64,000 nucleotides of DNA, taken from positions 19,419-83,418 of the forward strand of contig NZ_JAIZZK010000020.1 in the NCBI RefSeq assembly GCF_020443705.1, in the 5' to 3' direction. Source of the stretch: Clostridium algoriphilum. GTDB taxonomy: Bacteria > Bacillota > Clostridia > Clostridiales > Clostridiaceae. The translations under genes were made by a program, and so were the position numbers. The number at the start of each line of letters is the position of its first letter. Positions within the stretch are counted from its first letter, which is position 1. Positions 45,113 through 54,488 of this stretch are shown in pieces. A model generated the notes under the pieces. It ran no database searches. It saw only the letters and a program-made list of their open reading frames with translations, and was not told the DNA's origin.

Positions 45113-47563
45113 CTATCTTAATGGCTTAAAGCCTTTTAAGCGTAATGCATTTGTTAAAACTGAAACTGAACTAAAACTCATTGCAAGGGCCGCAATAATA
45201 GGATTTAAAAGTGGGCCACCAAATAAGTGTAGTACTCCCATTGCAATAGGTATTCCTAATATATTGTACCCAAAAGCCCAAAATAAATTTTGCTTTATAT
45301 TTGTTATAGTTTTCTTACTTAACTGTAACGCTGTAGGCACATCCATTAAATCACTTCTCATTAGTACTATATCTGCCGATTCCATTGCTACATCTGTACC
45401 TGATCCTATAGCTATACCAATATCTGCCTGAGCTAGTGCTGGTGCGTCATTAATTCCATCCCCAACCATAGCAACTTTTTTACCTTCAGCTTGAAGTTTC
45501 TTAACTTCATTTGCTTTATCCTCTGGCAGAACTTCTGCGAGTACTATATCAATACCAACTTGAGCTGCAATAGCTGCTGCAGTCCTCTTGTTATCACCAG
45601 TTATCATGGCAACTTCTATTCCCATGCTATGGAGTGTTTCTATTGCCTTTTTACTATTTTCTTTAACTGTGTCAGCAACTGCAATTATTCCACTTAACTT
45701 ATTCTCTATAGCGATATACATAGGAGTTTTGCCGTCCTCTGCAAGTTTGTTTGAAACCTCCTCTAATTTTTCTAAGGAAATTTTACTATCTATCATAAGT
45801 TTCCTATTCCCTAATACTATTTTATTACCATCTATACTAACTTCTATTCCATAACCAGGTATAGCTTTAAAGATTTCTACTTTCTTAAATTCTAAAGATT
45901 TCTCTTCTGCTCCCTTAACTATAGCCTCACCTAATGGATGTTCAGATCCTTTTTCAGCTGACGCAGCTATTTGAAGCAAATAATTCTGTTCAATACCCTC
46001 TACCGTAATTACATCAGTTACCTTTGGTTTCCCTTGCGTAAGTGTTCCTGTCTTATCAAATACTATAGTTTGAATTTTATGTGCAGTTTCTAGTGCCACA
46101 CCACTTTTTATAAGCACCCCATATTCAGCACCCTTTCCTGTTCCAACCATTATTGCTGTAGGTGTTGCCAATCCAAGAGCGCAAGGGCACGCTATTACAA
46201 GTACTGAAATGAAAATCGTTAATGAAAACACTGCCGATTGACCAGTTAAAAGCCAAGCTAATGATGAAACTAATGCAAGCCCTATAACCACAGGTACAAA
46301 GTAACTTGATATAACATCAGCCATTTTTGCTATTGGAGCCTTTGAGCCTTGAGCATTTTCAACTAAGGTTATTATTTGTGCAAGGGCCGTATCTTTACCA
46401 ACTTTAGTTGCTTTAAATTTAATTGATCCATTTTTATTTATACTTGCACCAATTATTTTATGTCCAATACTTTTTTCCACTGGCATACTCTCCCCAGTAA
46501 GCATTGATTCATCTACAGATGTAGTTCCTTCTACCACTTCGCCATCTACAGGCATTTTTGTTCCAGGCTTAACAACTACTATATCTCCAACTTCAACTTC
46601 ATCAATTTGAATCTCAACTTCCTTATTATCTCTTATTATAATTGCGGTTTTAGGTACAAGTCCCATTAGCTTTTTAATTGCCTCAGAGGTTTTTCCTTTA
46701 GTTACCGTTTCTAAATACTTGCCAAGAGTTATAAGTGTCAAAATTACACCTGCTGATTCAAAATACATTTCATAACCAGTATTACCAAGCAATATTTCAT
46801 AAACTGCAAATATACTATATAAAAATGCAGCTGATGTTCCCATTGATATTAATGAATCCATATTGGGACTTAACCTCGCTAAAGACTTAGATCCTACTAT
46901 AAAATATTTTTTACCTGTAACCATTATTGGTATAACAAGTACTAATTCTAGAAGAGCATAAACCTTCATATGCATCATTGGATTAATAATATCAGGCATC
47001 ATAATATTAAGTCTTAATGCAATCATTGGTACCATAGCAACTAATAACAATGGAACTCCAAAAATTGCAGATATCAAAAATCTATTCCATAATGCCTTTA
47101 TTTCTTTTTCCTTTTTTTCTTTATCCAAATCTACGTTGCTCTCATCCTCTAGAGCCTTATACCCAGCTTTTTCAATTGCCTTCTTTATATCCGCTGTCCT
47201 TACTAATGATGGTTCAAAAGAAATATTTAATTTTTCAGTAGCAAAGTTTACATTTGCTTCTATTACTCCTGGTAATTTTTTCGAAACTCTTTCTATATTT
47301 TTTGCACAAGCCGCACAAGTCATGCCTTCTATCCTTAAGGTTTTATTAGTTGTTTGAACTACTATTTTATACCCAGCTTTTTCAACTGCACTTTGAATAT
47401 CCTCTAATTTTATCAATGCATCATCATAATTTATATTTAATTTTTCCGTAGCAAAATTTACGTTTGCCTCCTCGACGCCTGGTAATTTTTTTGAAACTCT
47501 TTCAATAGTTTTTGCACAAGCCGCACAGGTCATCCCTTCAATTTTAAGTGCTTTATTTATCAT
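45113..47563 (-). CDS. copA: Copper-exporting P1B-type ATPase CopA
   Basis: An 816-residue copper pump. Two N-terminal HMA domains each have GMTCAAC (about residues 10-16 and 83-89). The membrane copper site is ACPCALG, the phosphorylation motif FDKTGTLTQGK, and the nucleotide domain has SEHPLG and VGDGINDAPALAQAD. It exports Cu(I) from the cytoplasm. It lies 17 bp after csoR. The near-identity of the two HMA domains at protein level suggests recent internal duplication. Confidence 0.96.
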   Translation of the reverse strand: MINKALKIEGMTCAACAKTIERVSKKLPGVEEANVNFATEKLNINYDDALIKLEDIQSAVEKAGYKIVVQTTNKTLRIEGMTCAACAKNIERVSKKLPGVIEANVNFATEKLNISFEPSLVRTADIKKAIEKAGYKALEDESNVDLDKEKKEKEIKALWNRFLISAIFGVPLLLVAMVPMIALRLNIMMPDIINPMMHMKVYALLELVLVIPIMVTGKKYFIVGSKSLARLSPNMDSLISMGTSAAFLYSIFAVYEILLGNTGYEMYFESAGVILTLITLGKYLETVTKGKTSEAIKKLMGLVPKTAIIIRDNKEVEIQIDEVEVGDIVVVKPGTKMPVDGEVVEGTTSVDESMLTGESMPVEKSIGHKIIGASINKNGSIKFKATKVGKDTALAQIITLVENAQGSKAPIAKMADVISSYFVPVVIGLALVSSLAWLLTGQSAVFSLTIFISVLVIACPCALGLATPTAIMVGTGKGAEYGVLIKSGVALETAHKIQTIVFDKTGTLTQGKPKVTDVITVEGIEQNYLLQIAASAEKGSEHPLGEAIVKGAEEKSLEFKKVEIFKAIPGYGIEVSIDGNKIVLGNRKLMIDSKISLEKLEEVSNKLAEDGKTPMYIAIENKLSGIIAVADTVKENSKKAIETLHSMGIEVAMITGDNKRTAAAIAAQVGIDIVLAEVLPEDKANEVKKLQAEGKKVAMVGDGINDAPALAQADIGIAIGSGTDVAMESADIVLMRSDLMDVPTALQLSKKTITNIKQNLFWAFGYNILGIPIAMGVLHLFGGPLLNPIIAALAMSFSSVSVLTNALRLKGFKPLR

Positions 47564-47580
47564 ATTACATCCCTCCTATA

Positions 47581-47850
47581 TTATTTATTACCAATTAATT
47601 TAGCAAGTAGATCAATTATTTCATCAACTTTATCTTCACCTGTATTATTCACAAATGCATCTTTTACGCAATGGTTAAGATGCTGTTTCAAAATTAACAT
47701 ATTTGCTTTTTTAAGTAGAGATTGCGCCGCAATTATTTGGTTTGATACATCTATGCAATACCGGCCTTCATCCATCATTTTTATTATCCCCTCAATTTGT
47801 CCTTTTGATGTCTTAAGGGATTTAATTGCTAGCTCTTGCTCCTTATTCAT
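47581..47850 (-). CDS. csoR: Copper-sensing repressor CsoR
   Basis: An 89-residue all-helical repressor. The Cu(I) ligands are Cys32 in GRYC, and the His and Cys of KQHLNHC, the C-H-C set of true CsoR proteins. Without copper it binds a G-tract operator; copper releases it. A matching operator lies at 47903-47928 in its own promoter. It is the first gene of csoR-copA-copZ. Confidence 0.94.
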   Translation of the reverse strand: MNKEQELAIKSLKTSKGQIEGIIKMMDEGRYCIDVSNQIIAAQSLLKKANMLILKQHLNHCVKDAFVNNTGEDKVDEIIDLLAKLIGNK

Positions 47851-47902
47851 TTGAATTTCTCCTTCCTATACCCTCTCAAAGAGAACTATTTCATTCTATT
47901 TA

Positions 47903-47928
47903 ATACCCATCCCTATAGGGGGGGGGAT
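47903..47928 (-). promoter_or_regulatory. CsoR operator
   Basis: ATACCCATCCCTATAGGGGG plus four more G: C-tract and G-tract flanking TATA, the usual CsoR half-site pattern. It sits 53 bp upstream of the csoR start. Confidence 0.75.
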
Positions 47929-47986
47929 TTTTTCTGAAAAAATATGGAAATACTAATTTCATCTCATTAATTATATATTACCATAT

Positions 47987-48006
47987 TTTTGTGTGGATTT
48001 TATGAA
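47987..48006 (-). promoter_or_regulatory. Shared direct-repeat element, copy 4
   Basis: On the minus strand TTCATAAAATCCACACAAAA, upstream of the csoR operator. The copper operon may thus answer to a response regulator in addition to CsoR. Confidence 0.5.
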
Positions 48007-48025
48007 GAATTTTAATTTTATAAAT

Positions 48026-48856
48026 TTACCCCTGAACCATATAAAAAATTATAAGAGAAAAAGTTATGAGAAGGATTAAATATATGGTTTTTAAAAACGT
48101 AGGCGTCGTAATTTTCTCATGGTTTTTAATTTCATACTTACCATTTCTTTTTAAATAAGTATATATCATTAATCCAACTATTATAAATAAAAGGCTTAGA
48201 ACGTAAGATATTGAAAAAGGTCCCCATATTACTGGATTAATCCTAAAGAACTCAACAATTCCTCTAATTATAGGAAAACCTATAATATAAGTAACAAACA
48301 GTTCACCTTCATATTTTTGCTTTTCACTTTTTCTCCACAAAATAATAAAGAGAATATAATCTAAAATAAATTCATATGCTTGTGCGGGATGTAGTATATT
48401 CCCCCCTACATTAATTCCCCAAGGCATAATATTAGTCATTACCTTACCAAAGACATCACAACCAACTCTGCCTATACCCTGTGCAAGTATTACTGCCATT
48501 ACTGAAATATCTGCTAATTTGAAGAATGATATTTTAACTTTAACACAATAAATGTACCCTGCAACTAAGGCTGCAAATAGCCCTCCATGTATAGACAATC
48601 CACCTTCAGTTATCTTAAATATATCCATTGGATGGCTAAAATAAAAAGCAGGGTCATAAAATAGTATATAAAACAATCTAGCACCAACTATACCAGCAAT
48701 TATACCAATTACTGATAAGTTAAACATAATGTCATCTTTAATTTCTCTTTTTTTCGCTTGCCATTCTGCAAAGAAAACTGCAGTAATTATACCAATTGCA
48801 ACCATTAGCCCAAAAAAATACACGTGCAAAGGTCCAATACTAAATAATTCTTTCAT
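48026..48856 (-). CDS. lgt: Prolipoprotein diacylglyceryl transferase
   Basis: A 276-residue membrane enzyme with about seven segments. The signature HGGLFAALVAGY and GRVGCDVFGKVM (in place of the usual GRIGNFxNxE) and the LHPAQAYE segment mark the family. Lgt attaches diacylglycerol to the lipobox Cys of lipoproteins. Substitution in the GRIGNF box is typical of the divergent Lgt copies carried beside metal-resistance genes. Position next to csoR-copA-copZ suggests it serves a metal-stress lipoprotein; whether the genome has a housekeeping copy cannot be seen. Confidence 0.88.
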   Translation of the reverse strand: MKELFSIGPLHVYFFGLMVAIGIITAVFFAEWQAKKREIKDDIMFNLSVIGIIAGIVGARLFYILFYDPAFYFSHPMDIFKITEGGLSIHGGLFAALVAGYIYCVKVKISFFKLADISVMAVILAQGIGRVGCDVFGKVMTNIMPWGINVGGNILHPAQAYEFILDYILFIILWRKSEKQKYEGELFVTYIIGFPIIRGIVEFFRINPVIWGPFSISYVLSLLFIIVGLMIYTYLKRNGKYEIKNHEKITTPTFLKTIYLILLITFSLIIFYMVQG

Positions 48857-48957
48857 AATCTATTCTCCCTTACAATACTATTTTAAATGCATTTAAAACT
48901 ATTATTACAAAAAGTTATAAAGGTATTGTGAAGATTTGCATTTTTTATTATAATATT

Positions 48958-48990
48958 AAAGCTCAAGTCTATGAGATACGTCTTGAGCTA
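48958..48990 (-). terminator. Hairpin, AGCTCAAG type
   Basis: AGCTCAAG (48960-48967) and CTTGAGCT with a partly paired interior lie between the MCP pseudogene and lgt. It resembles the hairpin at 43175-43214. Confidence 0.6.
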
Positions 48991-49036
48991 TACTTCTATT
49001 AGTAAACAACAAATTCCCTTTAAAAATAGTGTTACT

Positions 49037-50545
49037 TTAAATCTTAAATTTTTGTACTAAGGTATTCAATTCATCGGACAATTCTGCTTGTCTTTGTGCT
49101 GACATCGCAACTTCTTGTATTGCGATTGTTGTATCATCTACACTACTTAGTATCCCTTCTGAACTTGTTGCTGACTGCTCGGCGGTAGTAGATACGGTTT
49201 CAATGGCTAGGCTAGTTTGCTCTATGGCACTAAGTATTTGACTTGTACCACTTGCTATTTCCTCTGACATAGCTTTAACAAAGGCTGAATCCTTCTCATA
49301 TTTTAATGCAGTTTCTAGAAACAACTCATAATCCGGATTCACATTATTATCAATAAATGCCAGTATATCTTGTGTGTTATTAGAAAGATTCTTGAAAGCA
49401 TTATTCACTTGATTTATAATATCTTGTATGTTTGAAACATTTTTTGATGATTGTTCTGCAAGCTTACGTATTTCATCTGCTACTACAGCAAAGCCTTTTC
49501 CCATTTCACCAGCTCTTGCTGACTCAATTGCTGCATTTAATGCTAAAAGGTTTGTTTGTGACGCTATATTTGCTATAGAATCTGCCATTACTTTAATTTC
49601 TTCAACAACCTTCCCATCCTCTATTGCTTTTAGTATGTTTATTTGCTTTTCTTTATATATATTCTTAGAAATATCTATTGCTTTTAATCCTTTATCTTTT
49701 ATTTCTGCGGCTCTAGCCTGTATTTCATTAGAAGCTTTATCTCCCTCTTTAGCTTTGTTTGAAAGTTCAATAGAATTTGAAGTTATTTCCTGAATTGATG
49801 CATTTACTTCTTCTGAAGTTGCACTCAAATTTTCAGTACCAGCTGATATCTCTTTGGTAGCTTCATTAATATTGGTTATTTTCTTGGAAATTCCTTCTAT
49901 TGTTGCGGAAATTTCTTCACTTGAACTACTTATATTGCTGGAGCTTGAAATTATTGTTGATATAAGATTTCGAGTATTTTCAGCTGCTTTATTTAAAGCA
50001 TTAGATAATTTCCCAATTTCATCTTTCGAATTCAAATCTATCCTTTTGGTTAAATCGCCACCACCTAGATCGTCCGCAAATACTAAAACTTTATTTATTT
50101 GTTTTGATAATGAAGTTGATACCAAGAACCCAAAGTAATATTGCAAAAATAAAACCAAACATCACTATGCTAGTCATTAGATTAAATGAATTTTTGAATA
50201 TTAAATTGTTACTCTTATTTGCCTCTTCAGCTTTCTGTAAATTTGATTTAATCATTTCATTAATACTATCAAAGGTTTTTTGTCTTGTCTCTGTTACCGT
50301 CGTAAAAGCCTTCTGTGCTTCATCATATTTATTCGAATCTATTAATTTCATAAAACCTTTACGTTCCATCATGTATTCTTCATGAAATTTTATGAATTCT
50401 GTTAATAAGTCTTTTTCTGTACCCGTTGCATTAGTATTTTTAAATTCTTCAGAGATAGCCATGTCTTCATCTGTTAATTTTTTAATTTCAGCTTCGATTT
50501 CCTGCTTTTTAGAAACATCTTTTGTAGTATTTTTGATCGAAGGTG
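49037..50545 (-). pseudogene. Methyl-accepting chemotaxis protein, 5'-truncated and frameshifted
   Basis: The frame from 50545 encodes part of a four-helix-bundle sensor (IKKLTDEDMAISEEFKN to the second membrane segment ending ILLWVLG) and stops at 50091. The next frame, joined by a shift at about 50125, gives HAMP ([18 protein letters not shown]) and the full signalling domain with the [22 protein letters not shown] hairpin tip. The first membrane segment and start are missing: the remaining gene ends against the divergent HD-GYP gene. It cannot make a working receptor as sequenced. Confidence 0.88.
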
Positions 50546-50549
50546 CTAT

Positions 50550-51785
50550 ATGAAGAAATTACCCTTATTACGATATTTCACTTTCTATAGTTTAATTGCA
50601 TTTATATTTACTGGAGTTTCGCTTTTACTATTTATTAATAGTCATATGATAAATAGTCAAATTGATTCTATGGAGCATGTTACCCATCTAGCGCTTGATT
50701 ATATAGTGGAACCTGAACTTTCTATAAATGATTATAAGACAACTTTATCGAAAGAAAAATTTTATGATTTAGATGTGAAGCTTAAGCACATTACTGAAAG
50801 TGAAAATATATTAAGCACAAAAATATGGAATACTAGCAATTCAGTTATTTACTCAAAAAACAGCGACGTTATAGAAATAAAAGTTAATAAAAAGTCTAAC
50901 CTTGATGAGGCTTTTAAAAATAAACCAAATTACTTAATTTTAAATGTTTTAGTTAATGGTAGAAATATAAAAGTTATTAAAATATATTCACCTATTGAAG
51001 TAAATAATTCTATAGTGGGAGTTTATGAAATTATAAAGCCTTATTCTGAAATAAAGCTGCATATGGAACCCGTTATTCGAAATATTTCTATGATAGTTTT
51101 TTCAGGGCTCCTTATTTTATATCTACTACTTTTGAAAATTATGTATGATTCATCAATGAAAATGTTTAAACAAAATGAAGTTATAATTCATAAATCAAAT
51201 GATGTTGAAGAAGCTTATTCTAAACTAAATTTATCATACAAAAGTACTGTACTTACTCTATCTAAAGCAATTGATGCTAGAGATACATATACCTCTGGCC
51301 ACTCTGAGCGTGTTACACAACTCTCTTTAAAAATAGGTCAAGCACTAGGTTTATCTCCTGATCAACTAAATACATTGGAAATTGCTGCACTATTTCATGA
51401 TGTAGGTAAAATAGGAATTCCAGATCAAATTTTAAACAAACCAGGAAAACTAACAAATGAAGAATTTAATAAGATAAAAGCGCACCCTTCTATAGGTGTA
51501 GATATTCTAAAAACTATTGATTTCTTAGACAAGACCTTTCCCATAATACTTCATCATCATGAAAAATATGGTGGTGGGTATCCTTTAGGTATTAGAGGTG
51601 AAACTATTCCATTTGAATCAAGAATTATATGTGTTGCAGATTCCTACGATGCTATAACTTCTGATAGACCCTATAGAAAAGGGCTACCTCCTAATGTTGC
51701 TATAGATGAACTTATTAAATTTAAAGGAATTCAATTTGATCCAATAATTGTTGAAGCCTTTTTAGAAATTCATATTAAAGAATAA
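50550..51785 (+). CDS. Membrane-anchored HD-GYP phosphodiesterase
   Basis: A 411-residue protein. Membrane segments lie at about 10-30 and 175-195 and enclose an extracytoplasmic sensor. The catalytic domain has HSERV, ALFHDVGKIGIPD, HHHEKYGGGYP (the GYP motif) and CVADSYDAITSDRPYR. HD-GYP enzymes hydrolyse cyclic di-GMP to pGpG or GMP. It is divergent from the broken MCP gene, whose missing 5' end lies at this boundary. ATG 50550 follows GAAGG. A terminator follows. Confidence 0.92.
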   Translation: MKKLPLLRYFTFYSLIAFIFTGVSLLLFINSHMINSQIDSMEHVTHLALDYIVEPELSINDYKTTLSKEKFYDLDVKLKHITESENILSTKIWNTSNSVIYSKNSDVIEIKVNKKSNLDEAFKNKPNYLILNVLVNGRNIKVIKIYSPIEVNNSIVGVYEIIKPYSEIKLHMEPVIRNISMIVFSGLLILYLLLLKIMYDSSMKMFKQNEVIIHKSNDVEEAYSKLNLSYKSTVLTLSKAIDARDTYTSGHSERVTQLSLKIGQALGLSPDQLNTLEIAALFHDVGKIGIPDQILNKPGKLTNEEFNKIKAHPSIGVDILKTIDFLDKTFPIILHHHEKYGGGYPLGIRGETIPFESRIICVADSYDAITSDRPYRKGLPPNVAIDELIKFKGIQFDPIIVEAFLEIHIKE

Positions 51786-51810
51786 TTCTATACTATTTAT
51801 TCAAATAACA

Positions 51811-51847
51811 AAAAAAGCAGATTCAAATATAAATTTCTGCTTTTTAT
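51811..51847. terminator. Terminator after the HD-GYP gene
   Basis: AAAAAGCAGA...AATT and TTTCTGCTTTTTA, T-rich on both strands. Confidence 0.78.
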
Positions 51848-51881
51848 TTACCAGTTAAATTGCGTCTTAAAAAAGTCAAAA

Positions 51882-52049
51882 CTACTTTTCAAAATCATCC
51901 TTAGAAATTTTTTCTTTTTTTGAACCACAACAACTTTTTCCGCTATTATTTTCATTATTTTCAGAATGACCACCACAACAGCCTAAACCTAATTTAGACA
52001 TTGCATACATTACACCTATAAATACTAGTATTGTTACTATTGTTTCCAT
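51882..52049 (-). CDS. Small membrane protein with two CCG motifs, 55 aa
   Basis: Starts ATG 52049 behind AGGAGAG. One membrane segment (METIVTILVFIGVMYAMSKL) is followed by GLGCCGGHSE and SCCGSKKEK. Paired CCG/CCGGH motifs suggest metal binding at the cytoplasmic face. I know no named family; it fits the metal-related neighbourhood. Too short to be found by length-limited gene calling. Confidence 0.7.
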   Translation of the reverse strand: METIVTILVFIGVMYAMSKLGLGCCGGHSENNENNSGKSCCGSKKEKISKDDFEK

Positions 52050-52259
52050 ATTTATCTCTCCTTTTTATTTTTCTTATAACCTATACCTATTATACAAAAC
52101 ACTTATAAATATTTTATGTAGAAATGTACTATTTATTAGAATAACTAAAGCAAAGATCCGCTTATTAAAATTATAAGCAGGTCTCAAACACATAAGAAGA
52201 TTATACAACATTATTTTTTAATGAAGCATAATCTCTTATTTATTACATATAACGACTTC

Positions 52260-52457
52260 TTAATGAATTTCACTCTGGTCCATCATTGTTTTAATTTCTT
52301 GCTGTAATTGAGTTATATTTTTCATTTTTCCATCTCTTAATTGGGTAAACAGCTGACGTACCTCCGGATTGCTAATCTTCATCATGTATTTATTATACAT
52401 CGACTGTAACATCATTTCATCTTGTAGGGAATCATGTAAAATATCCATAGTATTCAT
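52260..52457 (-). CDS. Small helical spore-coat-type protein, 65 aa
   Basis: A two-helix, Met/Gln-rich protein (LHDSLQDEMMLQSMYNKYMMK and QLRDGKMKNITQLQQEI). The pattern resembles half of a ferritin-like CotF/coat bundle. It follows a similar 66-residue gene by 15 bp and two DUF421 genes, likely one sporulation operon. GGAGAGATG lies upstream of ATG 52457. Confidence 0.65.
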   Translation of the reverse strand: MNTMDILHDSLQDEMMLQSMYNKYMMKISNPEVRQLFTQLRDGKMKNITQLQQEIKTMMDQSEIH

Positions 52458-52472
52458 ATAACATCTCTCCTT

Positions 52473-52673
52473 TTAAACAATTGAAAACTTAGACATCGTT
52501 TGTGATAGTGTACTGTAATGGTTGCGAGCACTTTGTTCCATCCCTTTTAACATTTGCTGGATCTTGGGATCAGTAATTTGTTGTGAAAACTGAGCATATT
52601 TTTTAGCTATGCTGTCTTCATAAAATTGCATTTCTTTAAAAGCATTATTCATTATTTCTTGTTCTGTAAGCAT
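52473..52673 (-). CDS. Small helical spore-coat-type protein, 66 aa
   Basis: Helical protein beginning LTEQEIMNNAFKEMQFYEDS, with the NHYSTLSQTMS end seen in CotF-related ferritin-like proteins. It may pair with the following 65-residue protein to complete a four-helix bundle; that is inference. AGAGGAGA lies before ATG 52673. Confidence 0.7.
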   Translation of the reverse strand: MLTEQEIMNNAFKEMQFYEDSIAKKYAQFSQQITDPKIQQMLKGMEQSARNHYSTLSQTMSKFSIV

Positions 52674-52697
52674 TTTTACATCTTCTCCTCTTATTCA

Positions 52698-53420
52698 TTA
52701 TTTTTCAGTAATCACAGAATAATATAATTCACCAGTCGAATCAATCAGCGCTGCATAAACGTCTTTTATATTTGTAATGCCCTTTTTAAGCAATTGTTCA
52801 TTAAGCCATTTATCATCATATCCTAATTCTTTCAAATTTTCTTTTACAATCTTTCCATCATTAATAATAATTGTAGGAAGACCACCACCCATGGTTTGAA
52901 TATCTAAGTCCTTTGGAGTTACAGGCTGATAATCGGATTTTTTAAGAATACTTACATGACCACTGGTTTCCAAAATTGCAGATTCCACTTCACTAATATT
53001 AGGGGAATCTATACTCCTCATATCCGATAGAAGTAGTTCTAATGGAAAGAAAGCTTTTGCCATGTTAGTACTGATAATTTTTCCATTTGAAATTAACGGT
53101 ATTGATTTTCCCATTACAACTTTAGCAAAAGTTCTATTTTTTACAGCAATATAGGATATAAGATAGTGAAGAATGTATAGAACTGCAACTATAACAACAG
53201 TGTTAATAAAACTTATTTTAGCTTCAAACAAAGGAGCTGCTGTAATTCCACCCATCATCCAGAAAAATGTAAAATCATATGCTGCAAATTGACCTCCGGA
53301 CCTGTGAGGTAGAATTTTTCCTTCAACATACAGCAAAAATCCAACTACAATACTTCGTAAAGCGAATACAAAGGGACTAATTTGCTGAGCTGTTCCAAAT
53401 ATATCTTTTAATAGTCTCAT
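52698..53420 (-). CDS. DUF421/YetF-family membrane protein
   Basis: 240 residues: three N-terminal membrane segments (about 15-90), then a soluble beta domain with LLLSDMRSIDSPNISEVESAILETSGHVSI, which is the DUF421 core. YetF-family proteins are common in spore formers and some are part of spore-membrane complexes. It lies 16 bp after a paralogue. The function of the pair is unknown. Confidence 0.88.
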   Translation of the reverse strand: MRLLKDIFGTAQQISPFVFALRSIVVGFLLYVEGKILPHRSGGQFAAYDFTFFWMMGGITAAPLFEAKISFINTVVIVAVLYILHYLISYIAVKNRTFAKVVMGKSIPLISNGKIISTNMAKAFFPLELLLSDMRSIDSPNISEVESAILETSGHVSILKKSDYQPVTPKDLDIQTMGGGLPTIIINDGKIVKENLKELGYDDKWLNEQLLKKGITNIKDVYAALIDSTGELYYSVITEK

Positions 53421-53436
53421 TATTATCCCTTCTTTA

Positions 53437-54135
53437 CTATATATTTATGTAAACTGTTCCATCTGACTCAAGCATAGCTAAAAATATATCTTTTGGATCT
53501 ATAATGCCCTTTTCCATTAATTTCTCTATAAGCCACTTATGATCTAATCCCATCTTATGAAGGTTTTTTTCGTCTATTTCTCCATCATAAATAATAGTTG
53601 TAGGTAATGCCACCATTTTAGGTGGTAAGTTCATTTGCTTTCGTGTAAGGGGTAGAGCTTCAGGCTTTTTAATAACACTTATTTTCCCATTTGGCTCCAA
53701 TATGATAGAATCAATTTCTGATAGATTATGTGATCCTTTTAGTCTTAATTGACCTAATAAGTTATCTAGTGTTACATGGCAATCAAGCATACTCTTCCTA
53801 AGTATTATTCCATTTTTCATAAGTATTGTTGGTTTTCGGTCAATTGCTTTAGGCCATTTTAAATCTAAATAAGACAAAAATATATTTATAAAGGCATATA
53901 CAAAAATAATTACTATTCCAGAGGTAAGAGAAGATTCAGGATTTAACATTCGGATAGCCGCTAAACTCACAATTCCAGCAGCTACCAAATAGTTATGACC
54001 TGACAAAATTCCTACTTGACGGTGACCCATCATGCGAGTTGCAATAATCAATGCAATATAAAGTATAACAGCACGTAAAGCTAAGGCAAATACTGATAAA
54101 TTTTTACTTCCTTCCATAAATGAATTCCATTCCAA
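53437..54135 (-). CDS. DUF421/YetF-family membrane protein
   Basis: 232 residues with three membrane segments and the conserved TRMMGHRQVGILSGHNYLVAAGIVSLAA region, then LLGQLRLKGSHNLSEIDSIILEPNGKISV. First gene of a probable four-gene unit (two DUF421 proteins, two small coat-type proteins). ATG 54135 follows AGGAGGAATTAC. Heterodimer formation with the next protein is likely but not shown. Confidence 0.88.
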   Translation of the reverse strand: MEWNSFMEGSKNLSVFALALRAVILYIALIIATRMMGHRQVGILSGHNYLVAAGIVSLAAIRMLNPESSLTSGIVIIFVYAFINIFLSYLDLKWPKAIDRKPTILMKNGIILRKSMLDCHVTLDNLLGQLRLKGSHNLSEIDSIILEPNGKISVIKKPEALPLTRKQMNLPPKMVALPTTIIYDGEIDEKNLHKMGLDHKWLIEKLMEKGIIDPKDIFLAMLESDGTVYINI

Positions 54136-54488
54136 AGTAATTCCTCCTATTCATAAGTCTGTTATATATTTGACTTACTTCTTAACTAATGTTTAGTAAC
54201 AATCTTTATATTTTATCCATTTAATCCTAACCTTATTAGAGTAGTTTTGTCTAAAAAGCTAGTTTTATTCATATAACTCCATGATTACAATTATAGAATC
54301 TACATTTTTATTGTTAATCATTCTTGTTTTTTATTAAAAAATTTTAAAAGGTTGAGAGATTTATACTTAACATAGAAGGATCAATAAAACTTTAATTGTA
54401 TAATATTATTTTTATTGCTTAAGATATATAGTGAATGCTGAGTAATTAATAACCATTTAGCACCAATAAGGAATACAGGAGGGAAAAT
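54136..54488. other. Divergent intergenic region
   Basis: About 350 bp of AT-rich DNA between the DUF421 and CotF-like genes. It must hold both promoters; I could not assign sporulation sigma sites with confidence and see no gene. Confidence 0.5.
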
